DNA of 63,365 bases from Verrucomicrobia subdivision 6 bacterium (GCA_945874125.1 CAMCFB010000003.1:1-63365), one strand, 5' to 3'. Counted from the first letter of the stretch, positions 17,768-26,899 are shown. The notes: generated from the letters alone by a model not told the origin. Numbers and translations: made by a program.

Positions 17768-18816
17768 TTGCCGGGGAGCCTGAATCTGGGGTCGACGGCG
17801 TCTCGCAAAGCATCCCCCAGAAGGTTAAAGGCGATCACGGTCAGAATAATGGCGGCTCCGGGGGTGAGTAGCCACCAGAAGTTCAACATAAAGATTTTGA
17901 TATCTTGGGCTTGGCCAAGCATGAGTCCCCAGGAGGAGGCGGGCTCTTGAATGCCGAGGCCGAGGAAGCTCAAGGCGGCTTCCCCCAAGATATATCCCGG
18001 AACGCTGAGAGTGGCGGCGACAATGAGGTAGCTGAAGGTGTTGGGGAGGAGATGGCGAAAGAGAATCGTCCAAGGGCGCTGGCCGATGATGCTGGCTGCC
18101 AGGATGAAGGGACGTTCGCGCAGGGAGAGGACGAGGCCACGAACGACTCGGGCCGTGCCGGCCCAGCCGAGAGCGGAAAGAATGACCACAATGAGGAGAA
18201 AGGTGGCATCGGAGGGAAAGCGGGAGGAGAGGGCGGCCCGAAGAGCAAGGAGGAGATAAAGGCCGGGCACAGCCATGAGAAATTCGGTCAGTCGCATGGC
18301 GAGAGAGTCGGGCCAACCCCCGAGATAGCCGGCGAGGCCGCCGATGGTGAGACCGAGAAGACTGGTGAGAAAAACACCGATCAGGCCGATGCTGAGGGAG
18401 ATTCCTGCACCATAAAGAAGACGGGTGTAAACATCCCGTCCGGTGGCATCGCTCCCCAAGAGGTAGATCGGGTGAGAGTCGGGCACGGTAAATAGATGTC
18501 GATTGGCCGGAATCAGGCCGAAAAGTTTGTAGGACGGGCCCTCGGAAAACCAGCGGAGGGGAACGGAGCGGTCGGGGAGAGGTTGGTAGGCAGCGGTGGA
18601 TGGATCGACCAGTTGGTAAAGTTGGACGCAGAGGTGGCCATCCTGCCAGACGAGGGCAGTGGGAGGGTGATAGGTGCGGTCGAGATTTTGCGCGGAGGGA
18701 GTGGTGGGAGAGAGAAAAGGGGCGAAGAGGGCCATGGCATAAAGTAGACCGAGGAGAGCGGCCGAGATCAGGCCAGCGGGGCGACGAAGAAGGGAGCGGA
18801 AAATATCAGCGACCAT
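17764..18816 (-). CDS. Peptide-type ABC transporter permease, OppC-like
   Basis: 350 residues, inner membrane. N-terminal TM segment (AGLISAALLGLLYAMALFAPFL), then an extracytoplasmic stretch of about 100 residues, then the permease domain with five TM segments. LGSDATGRDVYTRLLYGAGISLSIG is the classic OppC/DppC motif, and the EAA-like loop is around EAALSFLGLGIQEPASSWG. The start overlaps the OppB-like gene by 11 nt and the stop overlaps the OppD-like start by four. The periplasmic insert after TM1 is longer than in E. coli OppC. Confidence 0.93.
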   Translation of the reverse strand: MVADIFRSLLRRPAGLISAALLGLLYAMALFAPFLSPTTPSAQNLDRTYHPPTALVWQDGHLCVQLYQLVDPSTAAYQPLPDRSVPLRWFSEGPSYKLFGLIPANRHLFTVPDSHPIYLLGSDATGRDVYTRLLYGAGISLSIGLIGVFLTSLLGLTIGGLAGYLGGWPDSLAMRLTEFLMAVPGLYLLLALRAALSSRFPSDATFLLIVVILSALGWAGTARVVRGLVLSLRERPFILAASIIGQRPWTILFRHLLPNTFSYLIVAATLSVPGYILGEAALSFLGLGIQEPASSWGLMLGQAQDIKIFMLNFWWLLTPGAAIILTVIAFNLLGDALRDAVDPRFRLPGK

Positions 18817-19774
18817 ATCTTACCCTTGGATCGGACCAGGCGAGGGCGAGGTCGGAGATAAGATTGCCCACGATCAGGAGAGAGCAACCCACGACGACGG
18901 AGCCGAGCACGACAAATTGATCTTCCCGAATGAAGGCCTCATAGACGAGGCGGCCGAGCCCCGGGTAGTTCATCACATTTTCCACGAGGAGGGATCCGCT
19001 GAGCAGGCCGGCGAACGCGTAGCCAATCGTGCTGAGAAGGGGATTGAGGGCGTTGCGGAGGACGTGGCGAAAGAGAACGACTTTTTCGGAAAGCCCTTTG
19101 GCGCGGGCGGCGGTGACATATTCCGACTGGAGGACATCGAGGACATTGGCGCGAAGTACACGGAGAGTGCCGGCGACACCGCCCAAGCCGAGGACGAGGG
19201 TGGGCAGGATGAGGTGATAGGCGATGTCGAAAAATTTGGAGGAGGGAGAGAGAAAGTCGTGATCAAGGGAGGTGAGTCCGCCGATGGGGAACCAACCGGT
19301 GCGGGCGGCCATCCAAACGGCGAGGAGGGCCAGAAAAAATTCGGGGATAGCCAAAGCAAAGTAGGCGGCGGCGGAGGTGAGGCGATCGATCCAACCGCCT
19401 GGTCGGGCGGCGGCCAGCACGGCGAGGGGAATGGCCAAGGTCCAAGCGAGGAGGAGGGAGGTGAGGGAGAGAAGAATGGTGGCGGGAGCTCGTTGCGCGA
19501 TAAGTTGGGCAACGGGAACTTTATAGGTCCACGAATAGCCAAAATCGAGGTGGAGGACGTTGCCGAGCCAGAGGGCGTACTGTTCATACCAAGGACGATC
19601 GAGACCGAATGATTTCTGCAGTTCGGCGATCAGGGCAGGATTGATGTCACGCTGGGCTTTGACTGGGGTGAGGAAGTCGCCCGGGGCGAGGCTCATCAAA
19701 GCGAAGACGAGAAGGGTGACGGCAAGAAGCATGGGAAGCAGGGCGGCGAGCCGACGGAGAATGAATGCGGTCAT
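18806..19774 (-). CDS. Peptide-type ABC transporter permease, OppB-like
   Basis: 322 residues with six predicted TM segments. N-terminal FILRRLAALLPMLLAVTLLVFALMS and the segment SLAPGDFLTP are typical of OppB/DppB. The EAA loop reads YVTAARAKGLSEKVVLFRHVLRNAL and is followed by the GSLLVENVMNYPGLGRL block. Partner of the OppC-like permease. Its ATG overlaps the stop of the binding-protein gene (ATGA, 19771-19774). Confidence 0.94.
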   Translation of the reverse strand: MTAFILRRLAALLPMLLAVTLLVFALMSLAPGDFLTPVKAQRDINPALIAELQKSFGLDRPWYEQYALWLGNVLHLDFGYSWTYKVPVAQLIAQRAPATILLSLTSLLLAWTLAIPLAVLAAARPGGWIDRLTSAAAYFALAIPEFFLALLAVWMAARTGWFPIGGLTSLDHDFLSPSSKFFDIAYHLILPTLVLGLGGVAGTLRVLRANVLDVLQSEYVTAARAKGLSEKVVLFRHVLRNALNPLLSTIGYAFAGLLSGSLLVENVMNYPGLGRLVYEAFIREDQFVVLGSVVVGCSLLIVGNLISDLALAWSDPRVRYGR

Positions 19775-21540
19775 GGGGTGAGGAGTGGGGTCCAGAGTTC
19801 GTCCAGATTCCAGATGAGGGAGCCGAGGGGCGGGATGCGAATATTTTTCCAGCGATCCTTGAGTCCGACGTAAGCGTTGGCGGTGACGAGGTAGATGTAG
19901 GGGGTTTCATCACTCATGATTTTTTGAACTTCATCAAAATATTTTTTTCGGGTGGGGTAGTCGAGGGTGTGGAGTTGATCGGACATGAGTTGATCGATAC
20001 GGGCCTCCCAGGGGGTGGCGGGAGTTTTTTGGTTCGGATACCATTGGTGAAGACGACCTTTGGAGGAGAAGACAGAAATGCCTCCCGCGGGGTCGCCTCC
20101 GCCCGTCAGGCCGAGCATGCCGGCTTCGTAGTCGTAGGAGTCTTGGATTTTTCCAACGAGGGTTCCGAAATCGAGAAAGGAGAGGTTTACGGTGATGCCG
20201 AGGTCCCGCATGTTCTCTTTGAAAGCGGTGGCCATATTGGCGCGGAGCTGATTTTCCTGATTGGTGTTGAGGGTGAACTCGACCACGTTTCCGAGACGGT
20301 CACGGAGTTTTCGATCTGGGCCAAGTTGGAAGCCGGCTTGGGCGAGCAGTTCTTTCGAGCGGGCGGGGTTGTAAGGGTACTGGGTGACGTTGGGGTTGTA
20401 CCATTTTTTGTTGGCGGGAGTTTCGGGTCCCCAGAGAGGTTGGCCACGGCCAAAAAGAACGCCGCGGACCAACCCTTCTCGGTCGATGCCGTGGGAGATG
20501 GCTTGGCGGAAGCGGCGGTCGGTGAACCACGTCAGTTTATGGGGAGCGACGAAAGGTTTTCCAGAGGTGTCTCGGCCGGGGTTTTGATTGAACCAGATAA
20601 AGCCGGTGTTGGGGGAGGGGCCGCGGTTGAAAACGGAGAATCCGTAGCGGGAGGCGTAGCGATCGATCCAGGCTACATTATCGGGGGAGAGACCCTCGGC
20701 GTCGGTTTGGCCGGTGGCAAAGGCGAGAGTGCTGGCGTTGGCGTCTTTGACCAGTTTGGTGACGAGGTAGTCGACATAGGGAAGGCGGACTCCTTGGGCA
20801 TCCGCGCGCCAGTAGTGGGGATTGGCTTCAAAGACGATTCGTTCGGCTGGTTGGTAGGAGCGAAGTCGAAAGGCGCCGGTGGCGAGAAGGCGGCGGGGTT
20901 CTTTTTGGGCCAGGCTGACGTTCCAGGCCTTGAGCAGAGAGCCATCGCGAAAGGCGGGTTCGAGTTCGTGCTTGGGCAGGAGCCCGACGCCGCCGACAGT
21001 TTCTAAAAAGGGAGCATAGATTTCGGGGGTGGTGAGGCGGACGGTCAGTTCGTCGATTTTCTCGATGGTAAATTTCTTTCCATCGACGGAGAGATCAAAG
21101 GCCGCGCGGTTGGGGAAGCGGGGGTCATAGATCGCTTGAAAGGTGAAGACCACATCATCAGCGGTAAAGGGGTGTCCGTCGGACCAAAGAACTCCGGGGC
21201 GAAGGTGAAAGGTAAAAGTTTTATTGTCGGGCGCGATTTGCCATCGAGAGGCGAGGCCAGGCTCGACCTCTTGGGTGACAGGGTTGTTGTGGACGAGGGA
21301 ATCGAGAAAAAGGCCGATGAACCCGCTGGAGGTGGCGTCTTCCGAGACGAGCGGGTTAAAGGTGGAGGGCTCGCCCGGGGTGGAGTCGATAAAGACCCCA
21401 CCCCGACGCCCAGGCTCGGCGCGGGAAGTGTCCAACCCTCGGGGAAGTGGATGGTTGGGGCGCACCTCTTTGGCTTTGGGAGCACAGGCTTGAGGGGTCA
21501 CGGCAACAAGCGCGAGGAGAAGCAAAGTGCGAAAGTGCAT
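19771..21540 (-). CDS. Peptide-type ABC transporter substrate-binding lipoprotein
   Basis: 589 residues from ATG 21540, chosen because it starts a lipoprotein signal (MHFRTLLLLALVAVTPQAC). The mature protein is an SBP_bac_5 (cluster C) binding protein: GEPSTFNPLVSEDATSSGF, LASRWQIAPDNKTFTFHLRPGV in two parts, WSDGHPFTADDVVFTF and DRRFRQAISHGIDREGLV. At about 590 residues it is longer than E. coli OppA and close to the DUF/YejA-like long class, so the ligand could be a peptide or another solute. First gene of the operon binding protein, OppB, OppC, OppD, OppF. Confidence 0.93.
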   Translation of the reverse strand: MHFRTLLLLALVAVTPQACAPKAKEVRPNHPLPRGLDTSRAEPGRRGGVFIDSTPGEPSTFNPLVSEDATSSGFIGLFLDSLVHNNPVTQEVEPGLASRWQIAPDNKTFTFHLRPGVLWSDGHPFTADDVVFTFQAIYDPRFPNRAAFDLSVDGKKFTIEKIDELTVRLTTPEIYAPFLETVGGVGLLPKHELEPAFRDGSLLKAWNVSLAQKEPRRLLATGAFRLRSYQPAERIVFEANPHYWRADAQGVRLPYVDYLVTKLVKDANASTLAFATGQTDAEGLSPDNVAWIDRYASRYGFSVFNRGPSPNTGFIWFNQNPGRDTSGKPFVAPHKLTWFTDRRFRQAISHGIDREGLVRGVLFGRGQPLWGPETPANKKWYNPNVTQYPYNPARSKELLAQAGFQLGPDRKLRDRLGNVVEFTLNTNQENQLRANMATAFKENMRDLGITVNLSFLDFGTLVGKIQDSYDYEAGMLGLTGGGDPAGGISVFSSKGRLHQWYPNQKTPATPWEARIDQLMSDQLHTLDYPTRKKYFDEVQKIMSDETPYIYLVTANAYVGLKDRWKNIRIPPLGSLIWNLDELWTPLLTP

Positions 21541-21590
21541 CAAGGTGAATCCTAGGGGGTTTGAAAATGAAGGAAAGTGGAAGGAAAGTG

Positions 21591-22292
21591 CTACTTTTTC
21601 TCGGGCAGGCCGTACGAGCCGATGAAAACAAAAGCGAGGCTCCACCCAGAGAAGGCGAGGAGGAAGTAGGGGATCTGCAAGTTGAGGGGAAGGCCGTAAA
21701 GGAGAAATATGATCGGAATCCAGTAGAGGTAGTCGGGAATCATGAGGGGCAGGGCGCGGTCACGATACATCGCCCAGTTCCAAGAGCGGAGGATTCGGGT
21801 GGGTGACCAGCCCAGCTCGAGCCAAAGGAAATAGCTCACCGTCATGGGCATGCAGACCCACGGAATAAAAACCAAGCAATCGAGGGCCATTTTGGGAAGA
21901 AGCACGGAGAGGGTATGGCCGACACCAAAAAGGTGCGCTTGGAGGACATAGAAAAGATCGACCAGGATTCCGTTGAGGGCGAAGAAGAGGAAGTTCCAGC
22001 CGAGGCGGCGACATCGTTCCTGATTCCAACTTCGGTCGGGTCCGACGATAGTGCGAGCGGTTTCGGGCAGAAGGGTTCCGGCGATGGCGGTCAAAAGGGC
22101 GGAGAGGAGCAGCCCGCCTGAAGATTTCCACGTGGCAAACGCATCGATGGAGTGCCGAATTTCTGGGTGATGGTAGTAGGCGAAGTAGAGGCTGACGGCG
22201 ATGGCCTGAAAAAGAAGAAAAACGCGATAAAAGTGGCGGACGGCGAGAAGGCCGGGGCGGAGGGCCTGGCGAAAAGACCAAGGGGCGGACAA
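21591..22292 (-). CDS. Integral membrane protein, unknown function
   Basis: About 233 residues if it starts at TTG 22292, five bases after the stop of the Fe-S carrier gene. The open frame extends to 22448 but that part overlaps the carrier gene and reads as noise. Roughly five hydrophobic segments are seen, including VFLLFQAIAVSLYFAYY, LLLSALLTAIAGTLLP, FLFFALNGILVDLFYVL, MALDCLVFIPWVCMPMTV and the C-terminal pair around IPIIFLLYGLPLNLQIPYFL. No motif of a known transporter or enzyme is recognised. Probably co-transcribed with the A-type carrier. Confidence 0.6.
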   Translation of the reverse strand: MSAPWSFRQALRPGLLAVRHFYRVFLLFQAIAVSLYFAYYHHPEIRHSIDAFATWKSSGGLLLSALLTAIAGTLLPETARTIVGPDRSWNQERCRRLGWNFLFFALNGILVDLFYVLQAHLFGVGHTLSVLLPKMALDCLVFIPWVCMPMTVSYFLWLELGWSPTRILRSWNWAMYRDRALPLMIPDYLYWIPIIFLLYGLPLNLQIPYFLLAFSGWSLAFVFIGSYGLPEKK

Positions 22293-22296
22293 AAAA

Positions 22297-22614
22297 TCAG
22301 GCCTCGAAAGAGGTGCCGCAACCGCAGGTTTGTTTGGCCTTGGGATTGACGATTTTGAAGCCGGTGTGAGTGAGCTCATCCTCGTAATCGAGAGTGCACG
22401 CCTCCAGAAGGGGCGCGCTTTCGGCGGCGACAAAAAGGCGGGCTCCATTTACCTCACATTTTTCATCGGTCGGTTCTGAGGTGGAGATGGCCATGGCGTA
22501 AGAGGAGCCGGCGCACCCGCCTTTTTCGACGAAGAGGCGAAGGCCGCGGTTGGGTTCCCCTTGGGCAGTGAGCTGGCGGATTTGGGAGGCCGCCCGATCG
22601 GTCAGTTGGATCAT
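22297..22614 (-). CDS. A-type iron-sulfur cluster carrier (ErpA/IscA/SufA family)
   Basis: 105 residues from ATG 22614 (MIQLTDRAASQI), the family N terminus; upstream in-frame codons to 22710 cross the divergent promoter. The three cluster-binding cysteines are in place: one in EKGGCAGSSYA and two in the C-terminal TCGCGTSF. Passes Fe-S clusters from scaffold to target proteins in the cytoplasm. Which of the three A-type names applies cannot be decided from the sequence. Divergent from the KefB-like antiporter with 90 nt between starts. Confidence 0.92.
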   Translation of the reverse strand: MIQLTDRAASQIRQLTAQGEPNRGLRLFVEKGGCAGSSYAMAISTSEPTDEKCEVNGARLFVAAESAPLLEACTLDYEDELTHTGFKIVNPKAKQTCGCGTSFEA

Positions 22615-22704
22615 GGGGGTAAGATACGGATTGGGCGGATAGGTGTCAAAAGGTGGCCCCTGACAGAGGGGTTGAGTTCTACGACAGCAAGGTAGAGTGA
22701 ATTC

Positions 22705-24729
22705 ATGCACGGGATGGATTTAATACAGGATTTAGCTTTGATCATGGCCTCGGCGGCGGTGGCCACGGTGATTTGCCAGCGGCTCAAGCAACCGGTGGTC
22801 TTGGGCTATATTTTGGCGGGGGTGTTGATCGGTCCGAATACACCGCCCTTTAGTTTCGTGTCGAACAAGGAGGAGATCCGAACCTTGGCGGAGTTGGGGG
22901 TGATTCTTTTGATGTTCTCGGTCGGACTCCATTTTAGTTTTCGAAAATTGAAGGAGGTGGGGGGCGTGGCGGTGGTCGCGGCGTTGGTGGAGATCGCGGG
23001 GATGTTCTTTGTTGGGCAGCGTTTGGGAAAGTTTCTGGGGTGGGCTCCGATGGAGGCTCTTTTTTTGGGGGCGATTCTTTCCATCTCCTCGACCACGATT
23101 ATTGCCAAAGTTTTGGAGAGCATGGGTCTGTTACGCCCGGGGTTTGCGCGGCTGGTCTTTGGAATTCTCATCGTGGAGGACATTTTGGCCATCGCGATGA
23201 TGGGAATGTTAACGAGTTTCGGCACGACGGGTCAGATGAGTTGGGTTGGGGCGGGAGAGAACCTGCTCAGATTGGTGGCTTTTTTTGTCTCGGTGGCGGT
23301 GGTGGGCTTTCTTTTGGTGCCTCGTTTGATTCGTCTGGCGAGTCGGACGCGGATGGAGGAGGTGCTTTTGATCACCGTGCTGGGGTTAATTTTTGCGGGT
23401 GCGATTTTGGCAGAGCGGCTTGGTTTTAGCGTAGCGTTGGGGGCCTTTTTGGTAGGGGCTGTTTTGGCGGAGGTGAAGGAGGTGAACCGGATTGAGCGGA
23501 TGGTGGCGCCGGTGCGGGATCTTTTTAGCGCGATCTTTTTTACCTCCTCGGGAATGTTGATCAGCTTTGCCCTCACCCCGAGTGGGGCGGCCGAGGTTGC
23601 CCTCACTGCGGTGGTGGTGGTGGTGGGAAAAATTATCTTCAGCACATTCGGGGCATTGTTGGGGGGAGCCGATTTACGAACCGCGGTGCGGGCGGGAATG
23701 AGCTTGGCCCAGATTGGAGAGTTTTCCTTTATTCTGGCGGGCTTGGGCATGGCCTTAGGAGTAACGGGGGAAAGGTTGTTTTCGGTGGCGGTAATGGTCT
23801 CGGCGCTGACGACTTTAACAACGCCGTATCTGATTCGGGGTTCGGAGGGAGCCGCCCAGTGGTTGGAGCAAAAGGGACCGCGGTGGTGGGTGGATTTCTG
23901 GAAGTTTTATCCGTCGTGGTTGCATGGCATGCATTCGTCCCCGGGGGATCGGCATCATCTGGCGAGGGAGTTTATTCGAAAATTGGTCAGTCAACTGGGA
24001 TTGCAGTTGGCGTTGATCACCGCGCCCATTTTGGGGGCGGCGGGGTTGTGGGAGGCGTATCGGGATCGTTTGCCCGAGCGGATGAGGGTGGAGTGGTGGG
24101 GCGGGCCTCTTTTTTGGCTGGGGGGTGCGCTGCTCGCTCTGCCCGTGATTTGGGCGTTTCTGAGAAAGTACCATGCATTGGCGATGTTGATCGCGGAGCT
24201 AGTCTTTCCGCGGGGTAGTCGGGAGGAGGTGGGCTCGGCCCGCAAGTGGGCGATCTTTTTATTTTGCGGAATTGGGGTGGTGGTGGGTGGTGTTTATCTG
24301 GTGGTGATTAGCTCGCCTCTTTTACCGTCGGGAACAATACTGGTGGCTTTATTGGGGGTGCTGATCGTGGTGGGTTTTATGAGTCATCGGAAACTGGTGG
24401 AGCTGTACGCGCGCGGGCAGAACACGATTCGTGAGACTTTTGCGGCAGTTCCAGAGGGAGGCGAGGTGCGTTTGCCGGGAGATTCGGCGGTCCGGGCATA
24501 TCGGGTGGGGGAGGATTCGAGATTGATTGGGCGGACGTTGCGAGAAATGGATTTGCGGAAGGTGAGTGGCGTGGTGGTTGTGGCGATTGAGCGGGCGGGG
24601 GGGAGTGTGGTTTCGCCAGGCCCAGAGGAGAGGCTGAAAAAAGAGGATGAGCTGTTTGTCTTTGGGGAGAAGGGGCAGTTGGATCTGGCGGAGGAGTTTT
24701 TTAGGAATGCGGGCGTGAGTGAGGCGTAG
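22705..24729 (+). CDS. CPA2-family cation:proton antiporter (KefB/KefC-like) with C-terminal TrkA-C domain
   Basis: 674 residues. The first 380 form a CPA2 exchanger of about 12 TM segments (LKQPVVLGYILAGVLIGPNT, LGVILLMFSVGLHFSFRKL, SISSTTIIAKVLESMG, LGAFLVGAVLAE). A second hydrophobic region (about 430-570) adds three or four TM segments. The final 85 residues match a TrkA-C (RCK_C) regulatory domain (SRLIGRTLREMDLRKVSGVVVVAI). A TrkA-N nucleotide-binding domain, present in KefB/KefC, is not recognisable. Likely K+/H+ or Na+/H+ exchange at the inner membrane. The start could also be ATG 22714. The 3' end overlaps the glycosylase gene by 29 nt. Confidence 0.88.
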   Translation: MHGMDLIQDLALIMASAAVATVICQRLKQPVVLGYILAGVLIGPNTPPFSFVSNKEEIRTLAELGVILLMFSVGLHFSFRKLKEVGGVAVVAALVEIAGMFFVGQRLGKFLGWAPMEALFLGAILSISSTTIIAKVLESMGLLRPGFARLVFGILIVEDILAIAMMGMLTSFGTTGQMSWVGAGENLLRLVAFFVSVAVVGFLLVPRLIRLASRTRMEEVLLITVLGLIFAGAILAERLGFSVALGAFLVGAVLAEVKEVNRIERMVAPVRDLFSAIFFTSSGMLISFALTPSGAAEVALTAVVVVVGKIIFSTFGALLGGADLRTAVRAGMSLAQIGEFSFILAGLGMALGVTGERLFSVAVMVSALTTLTTPYLIRGSEGAAQWLEQKGPRWWVDFWKFYPSWLHGMHSSPGDRHHLAREFIRKLVSQLGLQLALITAPILGAAGLWEAYRDRLPERMRVEWWGGPLFWLGGALLALPVIWAFLRKYHALAMLIAELVFPRGSREEVGSARKWAIFLFCGIGVVVGGVYLVVISSPLLPSGTILVALLGVLIVVGFMSHRKLVELYARGQNTIRETFAAVPEGGEVRLPGDSAVRAYRVGEDSRLIGRTLREMDLRKVSGVVVVAIERAGGSVVSPGPEERLKKEDELFVFGEKGQLDLAEEFFRNAGVSEA

Positions 24730-25543
24730 AGGTGCGAAACCAGTGAAAGAGGAGGAGTTGGGCCAGTCCGCGAAAAGGGCCGAACTGTTTTTGAGTCCAC
24801 ACTTCGAGGTGGGCGAGGCGAAAGGGTTTTCGCTTTTTTGGAAAGTAGAGTTGGCGGAGGAGGCGATCGACCCAGACATCGACAGGAAAGGCATCGAGTC
24901 GGCCATAGGAGTAGAGAAGGACGCAGCGGGAGATTTTGGGGCCCACGCCGGGGAGTTGCTCGAGATGCTGGGCGGCTTGCTCGGTGGACCAGGACGAGGG
25001 GATTTCGAGACGATGCGGCTCTTGCGAAAGAATTTGGGCGGTGGCGGCGAGATGTTTGGCGCGGTAGCCGAGGGCACATTTTCGGAGGGAGCGTTCGCCC
25101 GCGTTGGCGAGTCGGGCGGGTGAGGGGAAGCTTTGGTTGGGGCCACCGTAGGTGGAGCGGAGGCGGGCATGGATCTGGCGGATGTGGGTGATCTGCTTGA
25201 GGGAAGAGCAGATAAAGTTGGCCAGGCACTCCCAAGGGTCTTCGCGGAGGGGGCGAAGTCCGGGATGGAGCTGGATGGCAGTGATCAGGTGGGGGTTCGG
25301 GGCGAGATGGGGCTGGAGGAGGGATGAAAGATTGAGGTCGAGGGAGAAGTAGTGGTGGATCTGGGCGGAGGAGACAGCAGGGTTATCCCAGTGCAGAGAA
25401 TCGTGATGGAGGTGAAGTTGGACGGGGTGGGGCCCGATCCAGCCGGCGAAGCGGGAGTGGGGGAGGGGGTTCCAAGAGAAGCTCTGGCCCCCGAGCAGGG
25501 TGGAGCTTAGATCGAGTGGGCAAGGAAGGAGGAGAGAGGGCAT
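24701..25543 (-). CDS. 8-oxoguanine DNA glycosylase, OGG1-like
   Basis: 280 residues with the two-domain OGG1 layout: N-terminal domain with LLGGQSFSW (compare GQSFRW of OGG1), then the helix-hairpin-helix glycosylase domain. NFICSSLKQITHIRQI matches the OGG1 ICSSNNNIARI block. LPGVGPKISRCVLL carries the catalytic Lys203, and DAFPVDVWV carries Asp222. Near the C terminus FGPFRGLAQLLLFHW matches FGPYAGWAQ. Most bacteria use MutM for 8-oxoG, so an OGG1-type enzyme here is notable, though known from some other bacteria. Removes oxidised guanine opposite C by base excision with lyase activity. Convergent with the antiporter, 29-nt overlap. Confidence 0.88.
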   Translation of the reverse strand: MPSLLLPCPLDLSSTLLGGQSFSWNPLPHSRFAGWIGPHPVQLHLHHDSLHWDNPAVSSAQIHHYFSLDLNLSSLLQPHLAPNPHLITAIQLHPGLRPLREDPWECLANFICSSLKQITHIRQIHARLRSTYGGPNQSFPSPARLANAGERSLRKCALGYRAKHLAATAQILSQEPHRLEIPSSWSTEQAAQHLEQLPGVGPKISRCVLLYSYGRLDAFPVDVWVDRLLRQLYFPKKRKPFRLAHLEVWTQKQFGPFRGLAQLLLFHWFRTSTPHSRPHS

Positions 25544-25585
25544 CGGAAGAAAAGATTAAAGATTTCGCAATGAAGGAGAAGTGGG

Positions 25586-26467
25586 ATGATGAGCGAGGTG
25601 CAGAAAATAATCTCAGGAGGTTGGATGGTTTGGGCCTTGCTGTCGGTGGGGCAGGCCCAGATTGGGGAGGAGCCGGTCCGAAAAGCGGAGCGGGTGGAGG
25701 AGGAGGTACGTCCGGCGTCAGCGGTGGAGGAGCCGGTGCGACGGGCCCAACCGGCTGGTACCCCAAAAGAGGAGTCGTCGGTGGGTCGGCTGGTTTCGAT
25801 TTTGCCAACGGTAAGGATCGAGTCGCCCCAAGAGGGACAGGTGATGCCCTGGGAAACGGTGGATGTTTTTGTGCGGGTGGAAAATCTTTCGATCGAGGAG
25901 GACGGGCATCGGTTGCATGTCATTTTGGATAATGGATCTCCGATCGAGCATTGGAATGTCCTCAAGCCGGTAATTTTGCGTGGGTTGGCCCCGGGGGCGC
26001 ATACGTTGAGGGTTTTTCTGGTGAGGCCAGATGGAAAGATGCTGACGAACGCCGACGCGTTTGGGCGGGTGGATTTTTATGTGCGGAGGCAGGACTTTTC
26101 CAATTTTCAGCCATTGGATCATCCCTACCTCACGGTGAATCTGCCGATGGATGGGGTGGTGATTCCGGATGGGGAGGGAAAGGTGTGGTTCGATTTCACG
26201 ACACATCAAGCGCCGCTGGGGAAAGAGAAGTATCGTGTCAAAGCGGTGATGAATGGAGTGGAGACGATTTTGAGCGCACGGGATCCCTACCCTTGGGCGG
26301 GTCTACCGGAGGGGAGGCATCGCGTGGTGGTTGAATTGATCGATGAGGATGGGGATCCCGTGCATGAAATCTTTGCGCGGGTGGAGAGAACCTTTGAGAT
26401 TGTTCGGACGGTGCGAGCGGTCAACCCGAAGGAAGCGGATTCAGCGAATTTGTGGTTACGCAGGTAA
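25586..26467 (+). CDS. Secreted protein with beta-sandwich-like repeats, unknown function
   Basis: About 293 residues. The N terminus (MMSEVQKIISGGWMVWALLSVGQAQ) is a plausible signal peptide, followed by a Glu/Arg/Pro-rich linker (25-70). Two related segments follow: VRIESPQEGQVMPWETVDVFVRVEN with LAPGAHTLRVFLVRPDG, and YLTVNLPMDGVVIPDGEGKVWFDF with GLPEGRHRVVVELIDEDGDP. Each looks like an Ig-like domain ending in a G-x-H-x-h-x-V-h-h hairpin. No enzyme motif is seen. Probably periplasmic. The 3' end overlaps ybeY by 12 nt. Confidence 0.65.
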   Translation: MMSEVQKIISGGWMVWALLSVGQAQIGEEPVRKAERVEEEVRPASAVEEPVRRAQPAGTPKEESSVGRLVSILPTVRIESPQEGQVMPWETVDVFVRVENLSIEEDGHRLHVILDNGSPIEHWNVLKPVILRGLAPGAHTLRVFLVRPDGKMLTNADAFGRVDFYVRRQDFSNFQPLDHPYLTVNLPMDGVVIPDGEGKVWFDFTTHQAPLGKEKYRVKAVMNGVETILSARDPYPWAGLPEGRHRVVVELIDEDGDPVHEIFARVERTFEIVRTVRAVNPKEADSANLWLRR

Positions 26468-26899
26468 GTTGGGTGAACGGACCGGCGCCCGACGAAGTTT
26501 TGCCTGAAGGCGACGCATGGTTTGAGCCGAGGCGGCGGTCGAATCGCGAAACCCAGCGAGGTGAAGGATTCCGTGAAGGATATAAGTCAGGAGTTCCTCT
26601 CGCATGGAAAGACGGTGCCCTCGGCAAAGGGAGGCGGCGACGGCGGGGCAAACCACGATCTCGCCGTGGGGAAAGGCGAGGACGTCGGCCGGGGATGGAT
26701 CTTGGAGGTGGAGTTGGTGGAGTCGGCCACTTTCTTTTGGGGAAACGAGGATAATTCCCAGTTCCGCGGGAAGTTTTTGCCGGCGACTGGGGGACAGGCG
26801 TCGGAGGGCGGAATCGACCTTACGACGGAGAAAGGCGAGATTCGCCGGGTATCGGCGCTGGCGATTCTTCCACAGGATGCGGATGGGTTTTGTAGCCAC
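26456..26899 (-). CDS. ybeY: Endoribonuclease YbeY, with Asp replacing the third zinc histidine
   Basis: 147 residues from GTG 26899. Metal-dependent RNase for 16S rRNA 3' end maturation and ribosome quality control. The substrate-side block ADVLAFPHGEIVV is present. The zinc motif, usually HGxLHLxGxDH, reads HGILHLAGFRDS: His109 and His113 are kept, but the third ligand position holds Asp119. Asp at this place is an acceptable zinc ligand and occurs in some other phyla, so activity is likely retained. The start lies 80 nt inside the 3' end of the HD-domain gene, giving a phoH - 7TM-HD - ybeY operon, a widespread order. Confidence 0.9.
   Translation of the reverse strand: MATKPIRILWKNRQRRYPANLAFLRRKVDSALRRLSPSRRQKLPAELGIILVSPKESGRLHQLHLQDPSPADVLAFPHGEIVVCPAVAASLCRGHRLSMREELLTYILHGILHLAGFRDSTAASAQTMRRLQAKLRRAPVRSPNLPA

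Noticed and set aside
19765-21006. 413-codon open frame antisense to the binding-protein gene
   Set aside because: Low-complexity Gly/Val/Glu product with no domain, produced by the G-rich strand opposite a certain gene.
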